A DNA stretch of 64,000 nucleotides, taken from positions 3,236,930 through 3,300,929 of the forward strand of contig JAYKAV010002109.1 of the NCBI GenBank assembly GCA_035582835.1. The letters are read 5' to 3'. Below, one piece after another: positions 25,120 to 37,103 of this stretch. Every line of letters begins with the position of its first letter. The stretch's first letter is position 1. The DNA comes from Phoebastria nigripes. Lineage: Eukaryota; Chordata; Aves; Procellariiformes; Diomedeidae. The position numbers and the translations under genes are program-made. Under the pieces are notes generated by a model. That model was not told the origin of the DNA, made no database searches, and saw nothing but the letters and a program-made list of their open reading frames with translations.

Positions 25120-26760
25120 GGAACAGCCTTAGATAAAATGAAGGATAAAGCAATCGCTTCCAAACAAGAGTCTCATCCTGCTTCCATATTCGGACAGACA
25201 TTACCTTTCGGTGGCACAAACAATGATGCACATGATAGATCATTAAATCACTATATTATTTCTAACAGGCAAGATTAAAATAAATGCAAAGAAAACAAAT
25301 GATGGAAAGAATGCTGATAAAATATGCAAGCTGGATTAGTTATAGAGTAATTTATTTCTACTAGAAGTTCTACTTAGGAAAGCAAATCAAAAGAATGGAA
25401 GTCTGCTGACACTAAGTAATCCTGAAAAACACAGAGAACAGTTGCAGGAAAACTGATGACTACTTAAGAGGGATGAAAAATCCATTCAAATTCTCAAGGC
25501 CAGAGGTATGCATTAACAAAGCTTTCTACAAGATTATTTTCTACACTTAAAGAAACTTAGAAACTTCATAAAAAAAAGATAATGGAAGAATACTTTTACT
25601 AGATGTGCTGGGGCAAAATTCTACCCTTAGTTACAGAGTATGCTCCAATAGACTACAATAGATTACTACTGTTTATGAAGATGCATCTGAGCACACAGAC
25701 TGCTTTTAATGTTCATCAGAGTTAGCAGCTTAGTTATTAAGACTACTCAGAGGCACTGACAAATGTGTAAATTTGTCCAGAATAGTCACTGATGATTCAA
25801 TGTTAGATTTACAAGGAAGAAGCATAAAATATTTAAATGTTTTATGAAATCTGTACCATTGTGTCAGTGAAAAATTCTAACACCTTCAACATTCTGTCTT
25901 AACAGAGCAGCTGAAGCTTTTTTTTTTTTTTCTCCATATATTAGGAACTCATCATACTTTAGCTCTTTCACTCAATATCATGATCTTATGATTGATCTTA
26001 TTTATTTTTGGTTTGTGTGCAACTTGAAGTTGATGCCAGAGTTATTCTAATTATAACACAGTCAACAGAGTGACAGAAATCTTATGTCCCGGAACTCCAT
26101 AAATAATTCAATGGAATTCAATAGTTTATATTCATTGTGATCCTAATACATCCACAAACTTATGGTCAGCTTTCAGGTATTTTCCATGTATTTACCTTTC
26201 TATTGAATTATAACTGCATCCCAAAACAGAGTCATTTCCCATGCTCCTAATGCTCCTGCTTTTGGATACAGATGGCTAGCGACAAAAAGTTGAATTCACT
26301 ATCCATCTATTCACTGTCTATCAAAATAAGTGTGAACGTAAATTATCCCAATCACTTTCATGCACGGCATATGAAAACTGATAAATTTGAGTGTCTATTT
26401 TTCCTTTTGGTAGAGGAAAGAGTCAACTGATAATACTTTCAGTAACTTCTCATTACTTATTTTTTCATCCACAATACTCTCATTTTCCATTAAGCTCTCC
26501 CTTTCCCCAGTCTCTATAGAAATAAACAAACTGTCACAATAGACGAAGCAGTAACTCTGCAGCACATTCTCTCTTTCCACATGAGAGCCATATGAACTCC
26601 AAGGTGGAGGTAACTGAGGAAGTGTACATTGTATGATACTTATCACACAGAGCCAAATCTGTGAAGTTATCACTTGTGGGTTCACGTCTGCTGTACACAG
26701 TTCTTCTGAAGAAGAAAGCAAAAGGCACAGCTGTTAAGGCTGAAGCTGAGAGGAGCTATG
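22760..26760. other. AT-rich stretch without recognisable gene
   Basis: No exon of a known gene was seen. Simple repeats are T17 at 23095-23111, T30 at 25086-25115 and T14 at 25918-25931. Frames at 23890-24168 and 26395-26721 on the minus strand have no recognisable domain. Confidence 0.6.
25086..25115. repeat. Poly(T) tract, 30 bp
   Basis: Uninterrupted T run. Confidence 0.95.
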
Positions 26761-26769
26761 CCATTAAGG

Positions 26770-26842
26770 GAGATGATGCTATGGGCTGGATTCGATCTCG
26801 CTGATTAAGATTTTCCCAGTGGACTTCAGCTGATAGTCTCCA
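26770..26842 (+). repeat. Relic of the same sauropsid interspersed repeat
   Basis: GGGCTGGATTCGATCTCGC is followed by a GATTTTCCCAGTGGACTTCAG block. This matches the pattern GGGCCxGATTCTGATCTC plus CCAGTGGACTTCAxTGG of an old reptile/bird repeat family, also seen at 22684-22750. Confidence 0.4.
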
Positions 26843-27049
26843 AGCCATGATCCCTTTCTGCACACTTTGTAAAACTGGGTGCATATTCACTACTCCATGC
26901 GTTTCATTTTGGTGGGTAGCATGTTACTCGGAGACAAAATATATATCTACGTATATCTCTTGCCATAGGTTCAACAATTTTAAACACATTGGCTCTAGTT
27001 AAGTCAAAGTAGTTAAGCATATAAGCTAGGTAGAAAAGGGTAGAACAGG

Positions 27050-27125
27050 GGGAGATTTTGAATTGCTTTGGAAACATTTAAATGCTCTGAATTTCCTATC
27101 TGTACAACAGACATGAGAAAGAAGC
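27050..27125 (+). mobile_element. Possible MIR-like SINE 3' fragment
   Basis: GCTTTGGAAACATTTAAAT then CTCTGAATTTCCTATCTGTA resembles the CCTTGGGCAAGTCATTTAA / CTCAGTTTCCTCATCTGTA end of MIR. Only this 3' half is visible. It is shorter and less certain than the copy at 18735-18862. Confidence 0.4.
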
Positions 27126-28069
27126 AGAAATGGGAAGGTTAGGTGGATGAGATCCTAACAGGGCTTTCAATTGCCTTAGGGCTGCCTAATGTACCAGAGA
27201 GACAGGACAAAATATGCCATCAGTGCTGCCTCATGGACTAGGTACGTCACCTTTGAAGTGCTGATATTCAAAACATGCCTTCCACAGTGTTTTTCCAGTC
27301 CACAAAGAATTAAAAGGAGCCAGCTTCCAAAGTTATTTTTTCTTCTGTATTTGATAAAAGACAGAAAAATTTCTATCTTTCAAAAATACCATTTCATGTA
27401 TTTCTGGGAAGGTAGTTAGTTTTTAGAAGTATATTTTAACATCCAGCAATATCCACTGCAAATGTAAATGCATAAAAGAGCACAGGTTATATAAACATAT
27501 CATTGTTATTTCTACGAAGTTATGTCTTTCTCAACCCAAGAAATCACCTGAAGACTTAACTTAAACCACATACCTATGTTTCAGAACATACTAGTATTAA
27601 TAGCATTATTCAGAATACAAAGACTCTCAGAAAGAAGAGCCACCAGATAGCAAAGACTACAATGTCTTTTCATTAAATTCAAACACCTTATTCTCTCATT
27701 TCTGCAGGATGCTGCACTAGGGCGATGGTGGTTGCGTGCAGGGTGCTGCTGTCCCTAAAGCACCATTGGTCTCTTAGTATCCTACGTTTGCTACGTGTGG
27801 ACTAAAGCAACGGTACGCTTCTCAATACAGTAGCAAATGTCTCTTTCAAGCACTCACAAAACCTGCCGACAGTCCCAAACAAAACCAAAGACCATCACAC
27901 ATCCATCTTTCTCACAGGCCAGAAATTAATTTCCTATTTTTAATATCTATCATTTACATATTCCAGTTAAGTGACAGAAGAAGGAAGAGATCAGAGCAAG
28001 AAATATGGCAATTGAGCCTCTCTTGCTGTCACTGCAAGATTATTTTCTGCAGTATATTGTTTAGAGCTT

Positions 28070-28215
28070 TTCTCTGTCCACTCTTAAATGACTCCAAAAA
28101 AGAGCATCCATCACTTTTATTGTAAAATGATTCCATAGTTTAGCAGCTGCCAGCCACAAAAAAAAAGGTTTAATTTTTTCCTAAGTTTTAGCCCATTAGT
28201 CCAGAAGAAACCCTG
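28070..28215 (-). mobile_element. Decayed CR1-type LINE, C-terminal ORF2 fragment (antisense)
   Basis: The + strand reads TTAAATGACTCC, GCATCCATCACTT, ATTCCATAGT and TTTTTCCTAA in the order found in the reverse complement of old amniote CR1 elements. On the minus strand the corresponding peptide pattern is LWNHFTIKVMDALFWSHL. This parallels the conserved WNxLPxEVVxAxSxxxFKxRLD end of CR1 ORF2, just before the 3' UTR. No typical bird CR1 3' terminal octamer array was seen beyond it, so it is an internal fragment of an ancient copy. Confidence 0.6.
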
Positions 28216-28840
28216 CACCATCCCGGATGCTTGCTCTTTTTCTTTGTGTATATATACTCCCCTTATATTATCTGCATGTGTTTAGTCTTTAACCAGACCA
28301 AAAATCATGACTGTGATATATTTGGTTTTAGTGCACTCTCTTAACAAATACTCATTTTCTTCTTCAGGGTGCAAAGACAAGCAGGGGGATAAGGAATTGA
28401 ATAACATATAAAAAGAAATTTAAAATATTCACAATACATGGACATATTCCTTAATTCAAGGTGCTTTTATAACAAAGATACTATTTAAAAATTAAAAATA
28501 TAGGAAAAGAGAAATCATACTTGAGCCTCCATCTGAGGCAAATTTAAGCGTTCAGGCCCATTGTTAACCCTTGTACAGCATGAACATGAAAGAAAACCCA
28601 TTTTATCCACTGAAAGCCACCTTATGCAGGGGGAATTAAAAGGAACATAGCTAAAAAGAGAAAGAGAGATAAGGCTACTATGAAGTTTTTAAAAGTCACA
28701 ACTGTTCAAACAGAAATTGAACGTGAATGCATTTGAAACCTGCCAGTTTACTGAATGAAAGAAATCTTCATCCAGCTTCTACACTGTTACTCTCAGTTGG
28801 ATTAGAGACCGAGTAATGAGACCATTTTTATGTCATTTGC

Positions 28841-28855
28841 TGCTCCCTAGTGGAG
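28841..28855 (-). promoter_or_regulatory. CTCF-like motif
   Basis: The minus strand reads CCACTAGGGAGCA, one mismatch from the CTCF core CCACTAGGGGGCA. It is a motif match only, in otherwise AT-rich sequence, and points the same way as the motif at 5117-5132. Confidence 0.4.
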
Positions 28856-29540
28856 ATAAAACATAATTTCAAAGTTAAAAAGGAAAAAAAAAAAAAGCCA
28901 AAGACCAATTATTTGCAAATTTTGGGCTATAAGGAAAACTCAGTTACTGAGAAGAAAGTTTTCATTCCAGTGTCATATGGTCCTTGTTTCTGAGGAACAA
29001 AAATGAAAATTTAAATAAATATGGAAACATGCATTTACTTGTAACTATTTGCAACAACAGTTTAGGGTATGTAGACATTGAAAGTTATGATTTCATCTGG
29101 AAAAACACTCTTCTACATCATGGATCAAAACTCTTTGTTGAAAATTTACAGGTAGCATTATTTGCCTTCAGAAGAGTAGAGACTTAATGCTTAATAAACT
29201 GATGTTGTGTGACAATAATTTAAAAATCCCAGTTATTTCTATTGCAAAAAAGAAATCTATTTGTAAAAATACACTTTTTGTTCTCTTTCTGTATTTGCAA
29301 CTCAAAATAGGTAAGGAGTAAAACTATTTTCCTTGTATTTCATTTTTGTTGTCTGTCATCTGATTCAAGGCTGATTGGTGGTACAACCTTATTTGCTTTG
29401 GACAACTCAGGAATTACATTAGAAGTGAATAAATACAGTGGCACAGCATCATTTGGGCAAAACCCGATGAAGATAGATCTGTATCCAGCTATCTGCTGAT
29501 GCCCTTTTGCCAATTTATTTTGCAAGTCCTCCAGTTCCTC

Positions 29541-29607
29541 CTTCTCTTTTTTTTTTTTCTTTTGTTTGTTTCTCTCTTTTTTTTTTTTTTTTTTTTTTTT
29601 TTTNTTT
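29541..29607. repeat. Pyrimidine tract with T27 and a single N
   Basis: T-rich from 29541, with an uninterrupted T run at 29577-29603, an N at 29604 and TTT after it. The N marks an unresolved homopolymer length. Confidence 0.9.
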
Positions 29608-31814
29608 CAGCTGCAGCATTAAAGTCTGTCCATGCCTGCTTATACAGGAAGACAAAACATTTGCTGTTCCTTTTCCTTTAAACAGCAAACACAAGATGCT
29701 GTTGTTGTTTTGTGTGGTTGGTTGGTTTTTTTTTTAACCAAGAACTTCAAACCGACAGGCTCACAGACCCAAATGCAATTACTTCTTTTTGCACTCTTGA
29801 TAGCTATGCTGCAAGATAATTAGAATTTCAAATAAATATTATCAAACCTGTGACAGTCAGTCACCATGGAGGAAACTGTAACGATAAAGGAGATTTAAAG
29901 AGGCGACCACAGACTGCTTGTATCATCTATTCATTTTTTAAACTGTCCATTTGAAAACCTGAAGTATGAAAAAAAAAGTGAAAACAGGATGAGTTCTTAT
30001 AATTTTTCTTCAAAATATGCCAATATATTTTCCTCTAGCCTGAGAAAAACCATGCGCAAAGAACACAACGCTACGAAGGAGTACAGAAAAAGCTTACTTC
30101 ATCTGCAAATGACAAAAAGCTGGGAGGCACCCACAAGTATATAAAAAGAGAGGCTTGGAATTTAAAATCCTGAAAAACTGCGAAAATTATCTGAGTCCTC
30201 CCCGCAATTCAGTAAGTGACTAAGATTTTATACCTAAATAGAAATGGTTATGTAGACAAATACCAATCTGGGAACAAACCAGGAACAAACTGATGACTGT
30301 TCCTCAGAGGAAAACATCCACAGGTTATAGATCACAAGCCATGCATCAGCAAAGTGCCACTCTTCTGAAAAAGGCCAATTGCTGCATCTCTTGCTGTGTT
30401 GTATAAACAATAACATGCCCTGAGAAAGCATAAAGTCGTCTTTGTCAGTATTGAAAAGGCTTGAGCTGAAATACTAAACCCAGTTTAAGCACTGCATTTC
30501 AAGATGGGGACAAAGTAAAGGAAAGCAATGAGAATCTGCATGTAATTTAGGGATTGGCATTGCCAAAAGGGTGGGAAGGGATTGGAATAATTAAGGCAGA
30601 CATCAGATGATGCCCCATCATTCATGACTGGTTTTTTCTGCTTCCTTTCCTCCAGGAACTTAATTTCATTCAACCATTTGTTTACAAACTATTTTCCCTG
30701 TTATTCTCTGAAAGTGATTGGAACTCCATAACTGTGTAGGGCACGCTTCAGCACATGCACTAGAAGTTATTCATGGCGGATCCAGGGATGGCAGAAATAT
30801 GTTTCATAGACTGAGAGATTTGCTTTGAGTTCTATTTTCTCTCTAAAATTTGCAGGTCTTATCTGGAACATGTTGTGTTCTATGGAGGCTTTTGTATCCC
30901 TTTTTTGAAGCGTGTAGATTGTCTTGGTTAGCTAATACCTTTTTTATTTTCCTTAGGGAGGAAGAGTTTTTCAGTGACTGTGCATTAGAATTATTTTGAA
31001 ACATTTAGAATTCCCATGGCTATTCCATTTCATACAACAGACCACTGCAGAGTCAAACATTGCTTTCTTGAATATAAATGAAAAGTTCATAATGAATCAG
31101 TGAGAGTGATGCTTGCGTATCAAAAACCAGAATTTGGCTCCTGTATACTGCTTCAGTTGATGAAATACACTTTAAAATGTAGACATTTAATAACCCTAAA
31201 AGCTTGTAGTGCAAAATGAAAAATCATGGTACAAAAAGAAGAAACTTTTTTGCTTAATCTGCACAACTTTGTAAATGTGAATATTCCTGTATTAGCGTAG
31301 AGGCTTTCTGTTTGTTTGTTATTGTTCCTTCCATGAAATTGATTCCCTAATTTCCTTGAGTGCAGAGATGGACTTGTTTGCTTTCTCTAATCACAGAGGA
31401 AAAAGCAATAAATTATATACAACCAGAATGCATTTACAATCTCTTCATGCAATTGGTACAGCATGTGCATTTCTAGCTAATTCTTCCATTAAAGTCACAT
31501 CAGTGTTGCCAAGTCACTTTATTCTCAAATCATATCATTCGTACAGGTTTTGCTTTTGGAGGGGCAACCAAAATGTCTCACTGTACAATGGCAATTCTCT
31601 AAACATCAGCTGAACTGTGAGAAACCTCCTAGGTTGTCACTGATTTGCTATTGAGTTACACTTTAAGGGATGACTCTCGGGCACATAGAAGTTCCCCCAT
31701 TTTAAATGGTATTTGGACCACCTGATTTTCGGATGACCTCTAAATTAAATGAAAGAAAATTCACAGTAGAAAAACTGACTTGAAAATTCTGGAACTGGCA
31801 CTCAAGACGGCTCA

Positions 31815-31930
31815 GATCATTTATTTTAGGAGTCAGACACTTAAATACATGTTTGGCAGCTGAACTGTTGAGAGACTAGGGGCTTAGTCCTCTTCTAGTC
31901 CTACTCACAGTTACCTCAAATATATTCACT
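31815..31930 (+). repeat. Possible relic of an old sauropsid repeat
   Basis: AGGAGTCAGACACTTAAATAC followed after a gap by GGGGCTTAGTCCT resembles the reptile/bird repeat pattern GGAGTTAGGCACCTAAATAC and GGGCCTxAGTCCTG. Only these blocks are recognisable. Confidence 0.35.
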
Positions 31931-33153
31931 ATTTCCATTCTTCAAAGCTGTTTTTAAAGCTTGCTGTACTGATCAAGAAAGTCATTAAGAATATCTGATA
32001 GGCAATGGTTGAAGTGTTAACTGTATAATTTAATTAAGAATTCCTCCACATGCATTCTCAGTATCAGGGACAAGGGAGTGGACAAGAATAAGCCCATTTT
32101 GGATTCTCCATTTTTTTTCCCTTGTATTACTCTTAGAACAAGTAATAATGTATTTATTAAGTACTTGCAAGCTTAAAACTTTATCTCATTTCGCATTCAT
32201 ACAAAGCAACTTGTGACTGTTTCTCCGCAGATCTGTGCAGACACAATACCTTCAAGTAAGACCATCTACCTTGTTTATTGGACCTTCAGCAATTTTTAGA
32301 GCTGTTGCCCTGTGCAGTCATACAGAATTCAATACCTTGTTTAATATACCATGTGTTTCATTCATTGTTTTGTAGTTTGTTTTTTCATTGGCAGTTTCAG
32401 TAATTACTATACTGTTGTGCAGAGCAAGTACATGTGCAACAAATTAAGCTTACTGTGAGCATAGATAAGTAAAACTTATTCAAGAACTCAATTAAATAAA
32501 ACAAATGCAGTAAGAAATAGTCAGTTGTAAAAAAAATAGGGAAGACATAAAAAAAAAACCAACCTGTACAATGGAAAGAACAGAGCTGTGTAAAACTTAC
32601 TAAAAAAACCCAAGAAGAGATTAAATTTGCCAGTATTAAAACTTTCTAAGTGTTCTCGACACAAAATTTTGATTTGAAAGAGCAGTGATTAGCTGATAAA
32701 GAATGTTGCAATGTTAGGTACTCATTTCCCTCCCTGTAAGCAACCTACTAAATAAATGACATAGGGCATCAAAATCATCTGCAGAAACCATAGCCATTGC
32801 CACACTTCTGTCTCCCAGAAACGAGCTTATTTGCACTGAAGTTCTATTGATAACGTTTACATCTCCTCTAATATTACCTACTACTGTTATATTTATCAGA
32901 TTATTAATTACTAATTTGTTATATAGACTTAGTGCTTTCTTAATTTGACTTTTTCAATATATAAATGCTTCTTTAAAGAAAACCAAAAACAGAACCCCCC
33001 CAAAAAAACCCAAACCCAACCAACAGTAACACTGGTTTTACTGTTCACTGTCAAACTGAGTTTTTACTTGCAATATCATCCCTTCCTCCTTTTCCCTGAA
33101 GTAGTTACTATTACTACAAGTGATAGGTATTTTTCTGTGTGGGTCCACACAAT

Positions 33154-33156
<3 letters not shown>

Positions 33157-33214
<58 letters not shown>
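33157..33214 (+). repeat. Poly(A) tract, 58 bp
   Basis: Uninterrupted A run followed by CCAAACCAACC. It explains the lysine-rich and phenylalanine-rich frames across it. Confidence 0.95.
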
Positions 33215-33216
<2 letters not shown>

Positions 33217-34850
33217 AAACCAACCTCATAAAATAGTATTTCATGACCACCACCAAAATATCAATATTAAGCACAGAATGGTATCAGAGAAACAACAAAC
33301 AGTCCATCCTTGCTGAAAGATCTATCCAACATCACTCCATAGTGTTTCCTTTAATAGTGTTACCTGTTCTATTCAAGGCTCAGAATGCTCATTTTCTGCT
33401 CTCATCCCCTTCCCGGAGGGCAGAAGAGGTGACTTCTGCATGCCTTTTGTGTGTCAAAGTACTTAATGTAGAATTGCCAGTTCCCTATATTTCAAAGGTC
33501 CTATTCAGAAAGCCATTGTTTCCTGAACCAGTAGGTGATTTCACGGTATTTAAATAGATAAAAAACACATTTCAAGGATAACAATCACACTATGGGAAGG
33601 ACACACAACAACAAAAGATCTGTGCAGTCTTTATACAGAGGGAAACTCACCTTGTGTTTTAGGTGCTATCATTAACTTCTGACATATTTTTGCAAATCTG
33701 AGTGTTTAAAAAAAAAAAACCCCAAACCTATCTTCAAAAACAGAAAACTATGTAACTGCTTTTGGAAGTAAAGTGTACTGAAGCTGAACATATCTCTCAA
33801 AGGTAGATCTCATCTTTGCTGCTTGAACTGCAAGAAGAAAATAATAAAGGACTGATTTCTCCTCCATTCTTGATCTCACCACTAGACGGAACAAAGAGAC
33901 GAACTTGGTTATTGTAGGTGGCACTCTGCGCTGCAAACTACAGATTCGGAACTGTCAATTGGCTTTGTTCTTTTCTCCAGATGGCATTTTCTATAGCACA
34001 TATTATTCATGTCTTACATACAAACACTTTCTTTAATTACTTTGTTTTTGTTTGGACAGTTTGTTTTCTAAACACCATGTCTTAATGAAAAGTGGAGGTT
34101 AAATTTTGAGCTTTGGACATAACTTTTTCCCCATTTTCAATTCATGATCTCACTGAATTAAAAATCAGCAGGTATGCAGGTACGATATATATTAGTGTTA
34201 TTTGCACCACAACATATTGGAAAATTCAAGATCAGCCTATACAGCCTCCCTGCACAGGAGAGCATGGAATTAGATGCGCAGGAAAGTGCAGGATACATAT
34301 AAATTTTTATTGATTTATTTCCTCAGGTCCTTGTTCTTAGGTGTATGAATTTTAACTTAAAATGTAAATTTTTAGAGTGGTATAATTGACTAGAATATCA
34401 TGGAATTACTACTGTTAGCAGTGATTTATCTCATGTCACCAAGAGAAAAATAATAGAAATTAACATTACACAGCAGAAAATTCCTATTAGTTAAAGGTTA
34501 GCAGCATAGCAAACAATTCCCATTACTAAATAAAACAGGAGTTGCTATATATGTATATATTGAGTATATATTAAAAGAAATGATAAGCAATTAAAAATTG
34601 ACAAGACTGCTCTAATGGAATGATAATGGCTATCAAGGGTAATATCCAACCAGATAATAAGCAACTGAAGTAAGAGATCAATTAAATCTATAAGAAAATT
34701 TGTGCACTCTTTGTCACAGTGGTTGTTCCAAGAGAGGATATTCTACAGAGAACAGTCTTCCACAGTATTTTGTAGGAAGTATAAAATTTACTTTTGACCT
34801 ACTGGGATTCAAAAGTCATTTTTAGAGAGAAAAGTTGTTGGTGTTTCCCG

Positions 34851-34864
34851 CCCCCCCCCCCCCC
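34851..34864 (+). repeat. Poly(C) tract, 14 bp
   Basis: Uninterrupted C run in AT-rich DNA. Confidence 0.95.
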
Positions 34865-36487
34865 TTAGCAAGTATTAAATATTCTCAGAAAGCCCAAGAT
34901 ATGTTTGGACTAGAGGGAACATTTAAATTGTTGGTACCTTCACTAAAGAAGCCTACACCTACATGCCAGCACTTGCTGTTAAGTAGCTGAACCAAACAGA
35001 TCTACTAGTGTTTTATTTATTTTGTGTATTGCAAGCGTATAGGCTGCAGTTTATCACAATGACGGCTAAATCTATCATCCTCTACCTGGAGCTATAATAG
35101 GAGTGCTCTCAAATCAACAAGTCTTTCCTTCAGAGTAACTGAACTGTAAATTGTCCTTGACCAGTCAGACAAACAAAAACAACCTTCCCTGTTAATCTGC
35201 TGAAGACAAACAGTTCACTGTCTTTCATCCTCAGAAGAAGGATGCCAGTGGCAATGGTGTTTTATATGTCACATCCTTCACACAATGCTATTCCACTTTC
35301 AGGTTCAAAAGCTTAGTGAGATATTAAGAAAAAGATGCAATCCGACCTCTACAAAAGTAAATAATAATTGTGTTTCTAGGAACACGGAGGTTTTGTTTTT
35401 TTTTTTTTTTTTTTTTAATGAAAATGAGGTTTCTCAGATCGTTAAAATATATTAGGGAAATACAAGTTTTTTCTACTAGAGAGAACTTCCAATAACATGG
35501 GCATGACAACTTAATCTTGTATCAAACCCAGGGAAATTTTTATTCCTGTGCAGGACCAGGAAATCAATTTCATAAAATACAGTTCCAGAATTATCTGGGA
35601 TGATACGTATATTTCATTGTTGTAACTTTACAGATCGGATATATATCTTATGAAATTTCTGGAAATAATTTTTATTTAGGTTATTTCGTGTGTTCTTTGC
35701 AGCAACTGAGTGCAGATATTTTACATCTCCTCATCACTTTCTGTAACTGATTTTTTTAAGGTATTTTACCAAAAAGCATTCCTGAAAGGCTCCATTAAAG
35801 AAATGCTGACACATTATGTTACAGTATGTTACAGTATCTTGGGTTCTATCAGTCACATTTCATTACTTTTACATAACATGGCTCTATTGATGCAACCTGA
35901 TGTGACATGTCACACTGCAGTGTCAGCGACAAACTTTTTAGTCAAAGTTTTTATCCTCAAAACCACTATGTCTAGATGAAACACCTAAGAAATTACTACA
36001 CATATTCCTTTATTTATCACCACAAATAAATAATTTAAATTAAGACTTTACCACCATGCCTGTATGTTAGCACTGAATAATTCCCTGCCATATTTGTGCA
36101 TACCACGTGCAGTCAAAGTAGGTAGTAGTTAGAGTATTTTACGACTGGCACATCTTTATTCAGAACATCCAGAGGTGCCTGGGTCAACAGCTTCCTATTT
36201 ATTCAAATTTATATTGACTAGCTTCAGAAGGCAAAGCTGACAAAATGATTAATTAGACTTTATAACTCATTGGCAGCCTGCAGTTTAATAGAATTAGTAG
36301 AGCTTAAGTTCATCTTTAAATACCATGACGGTTTTAATTTTAAAAATGTCAAATTATATTTTTCAGTCAGTGTAAAATACAAGATGACTTATTCCAAACT
36401 TACGGAAAACCAAAAAAGACTAAATAGGCACCATGTTTAATATAGGATTTTTATGACAATTAAAATGTTTAAGAAAACTGATTCAAT

Positions 36488-36500
36488 CCCCCCCCCCCCC
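36488..36500 (+). repeat. Poly(C) tract, 13 bp
   Basis: Uninterrupted C run in AT-rich DNA. Confidence 0.95.
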
Positions 36501-36980
36501 ATTAAGAAGCAGTACTCCTTGTACAGACAGTAAGTTGAGCGAGTACAAAGGTACTTACGTTTATAGTGTTGGCATGTATGCATTTTTGTGATCTATTAAA
36601 AATCATTTAAACTTGACAATTTCAACTAAAATTTCAATATGGTGAAAGCGAAACAGTTACTAAATTAGTAGTAATCGTGGCATTTTGGTCTTAAATGTAA
36701 GAAGGTCTACATGACATGCAACAGAGTACATAAGTACATGGAAGTTGTCACATATGCTTGTTTTGTATGTCAACTCTTACTTGTAAACTATTAAAATTCA
36801 AATGCAGGTTCTGATGAGCCATATTTAAATATATAAAAAATTAAGTAAAATTTGTACTGAATAATAAGAAAATAATAAGAACATTTTTTTTCCTCTTTAT
36901 GCGTCTTTATTTCTACCCCTAGATGCTATTATGTGGCCTGACTTACAGGAAGACAGGAATACTTACTATTCACAGAGTTT

Positions 36981-37008
36981 TGTGGTGGTGTTTGTTGTTG
37001 TGTTGTGT

Positions 37009-37054
<46 letters not shown>

Positions 37055-37056
37055 CC

Positions 37057-37090
<34 letters not shown>

Positions 37091-37103
37091 CTTTTTTTTT
37101 TTT
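36981..37103. repeat. G/T-rich leader and broken poly(T) tract
   Basis: A GTT/GTG-rich leader at 36981-37010 passes into T44, C5, T31, C and T12. The total T tract is about 93 bp. Confidence 0.95.

Larger units (their letters stand above)
28220..31800. other. AT-rich stretch without recognisable gene
   Basis: Apart from the CTCF-like motif at 28841 and a pyrimidine tract at 29541-29607, nothing could be named. The T tract ends in TTTCAG, which looks like a splice acceptor, but no matching exon follows. Confidence 0.55.

Noticed and set aside
29577..29650. Poly(T) plus TTTCAG resembling a splice acceptor
   Set aside because: Any T tract ending in CAG looks like this; no conserved exon follows.
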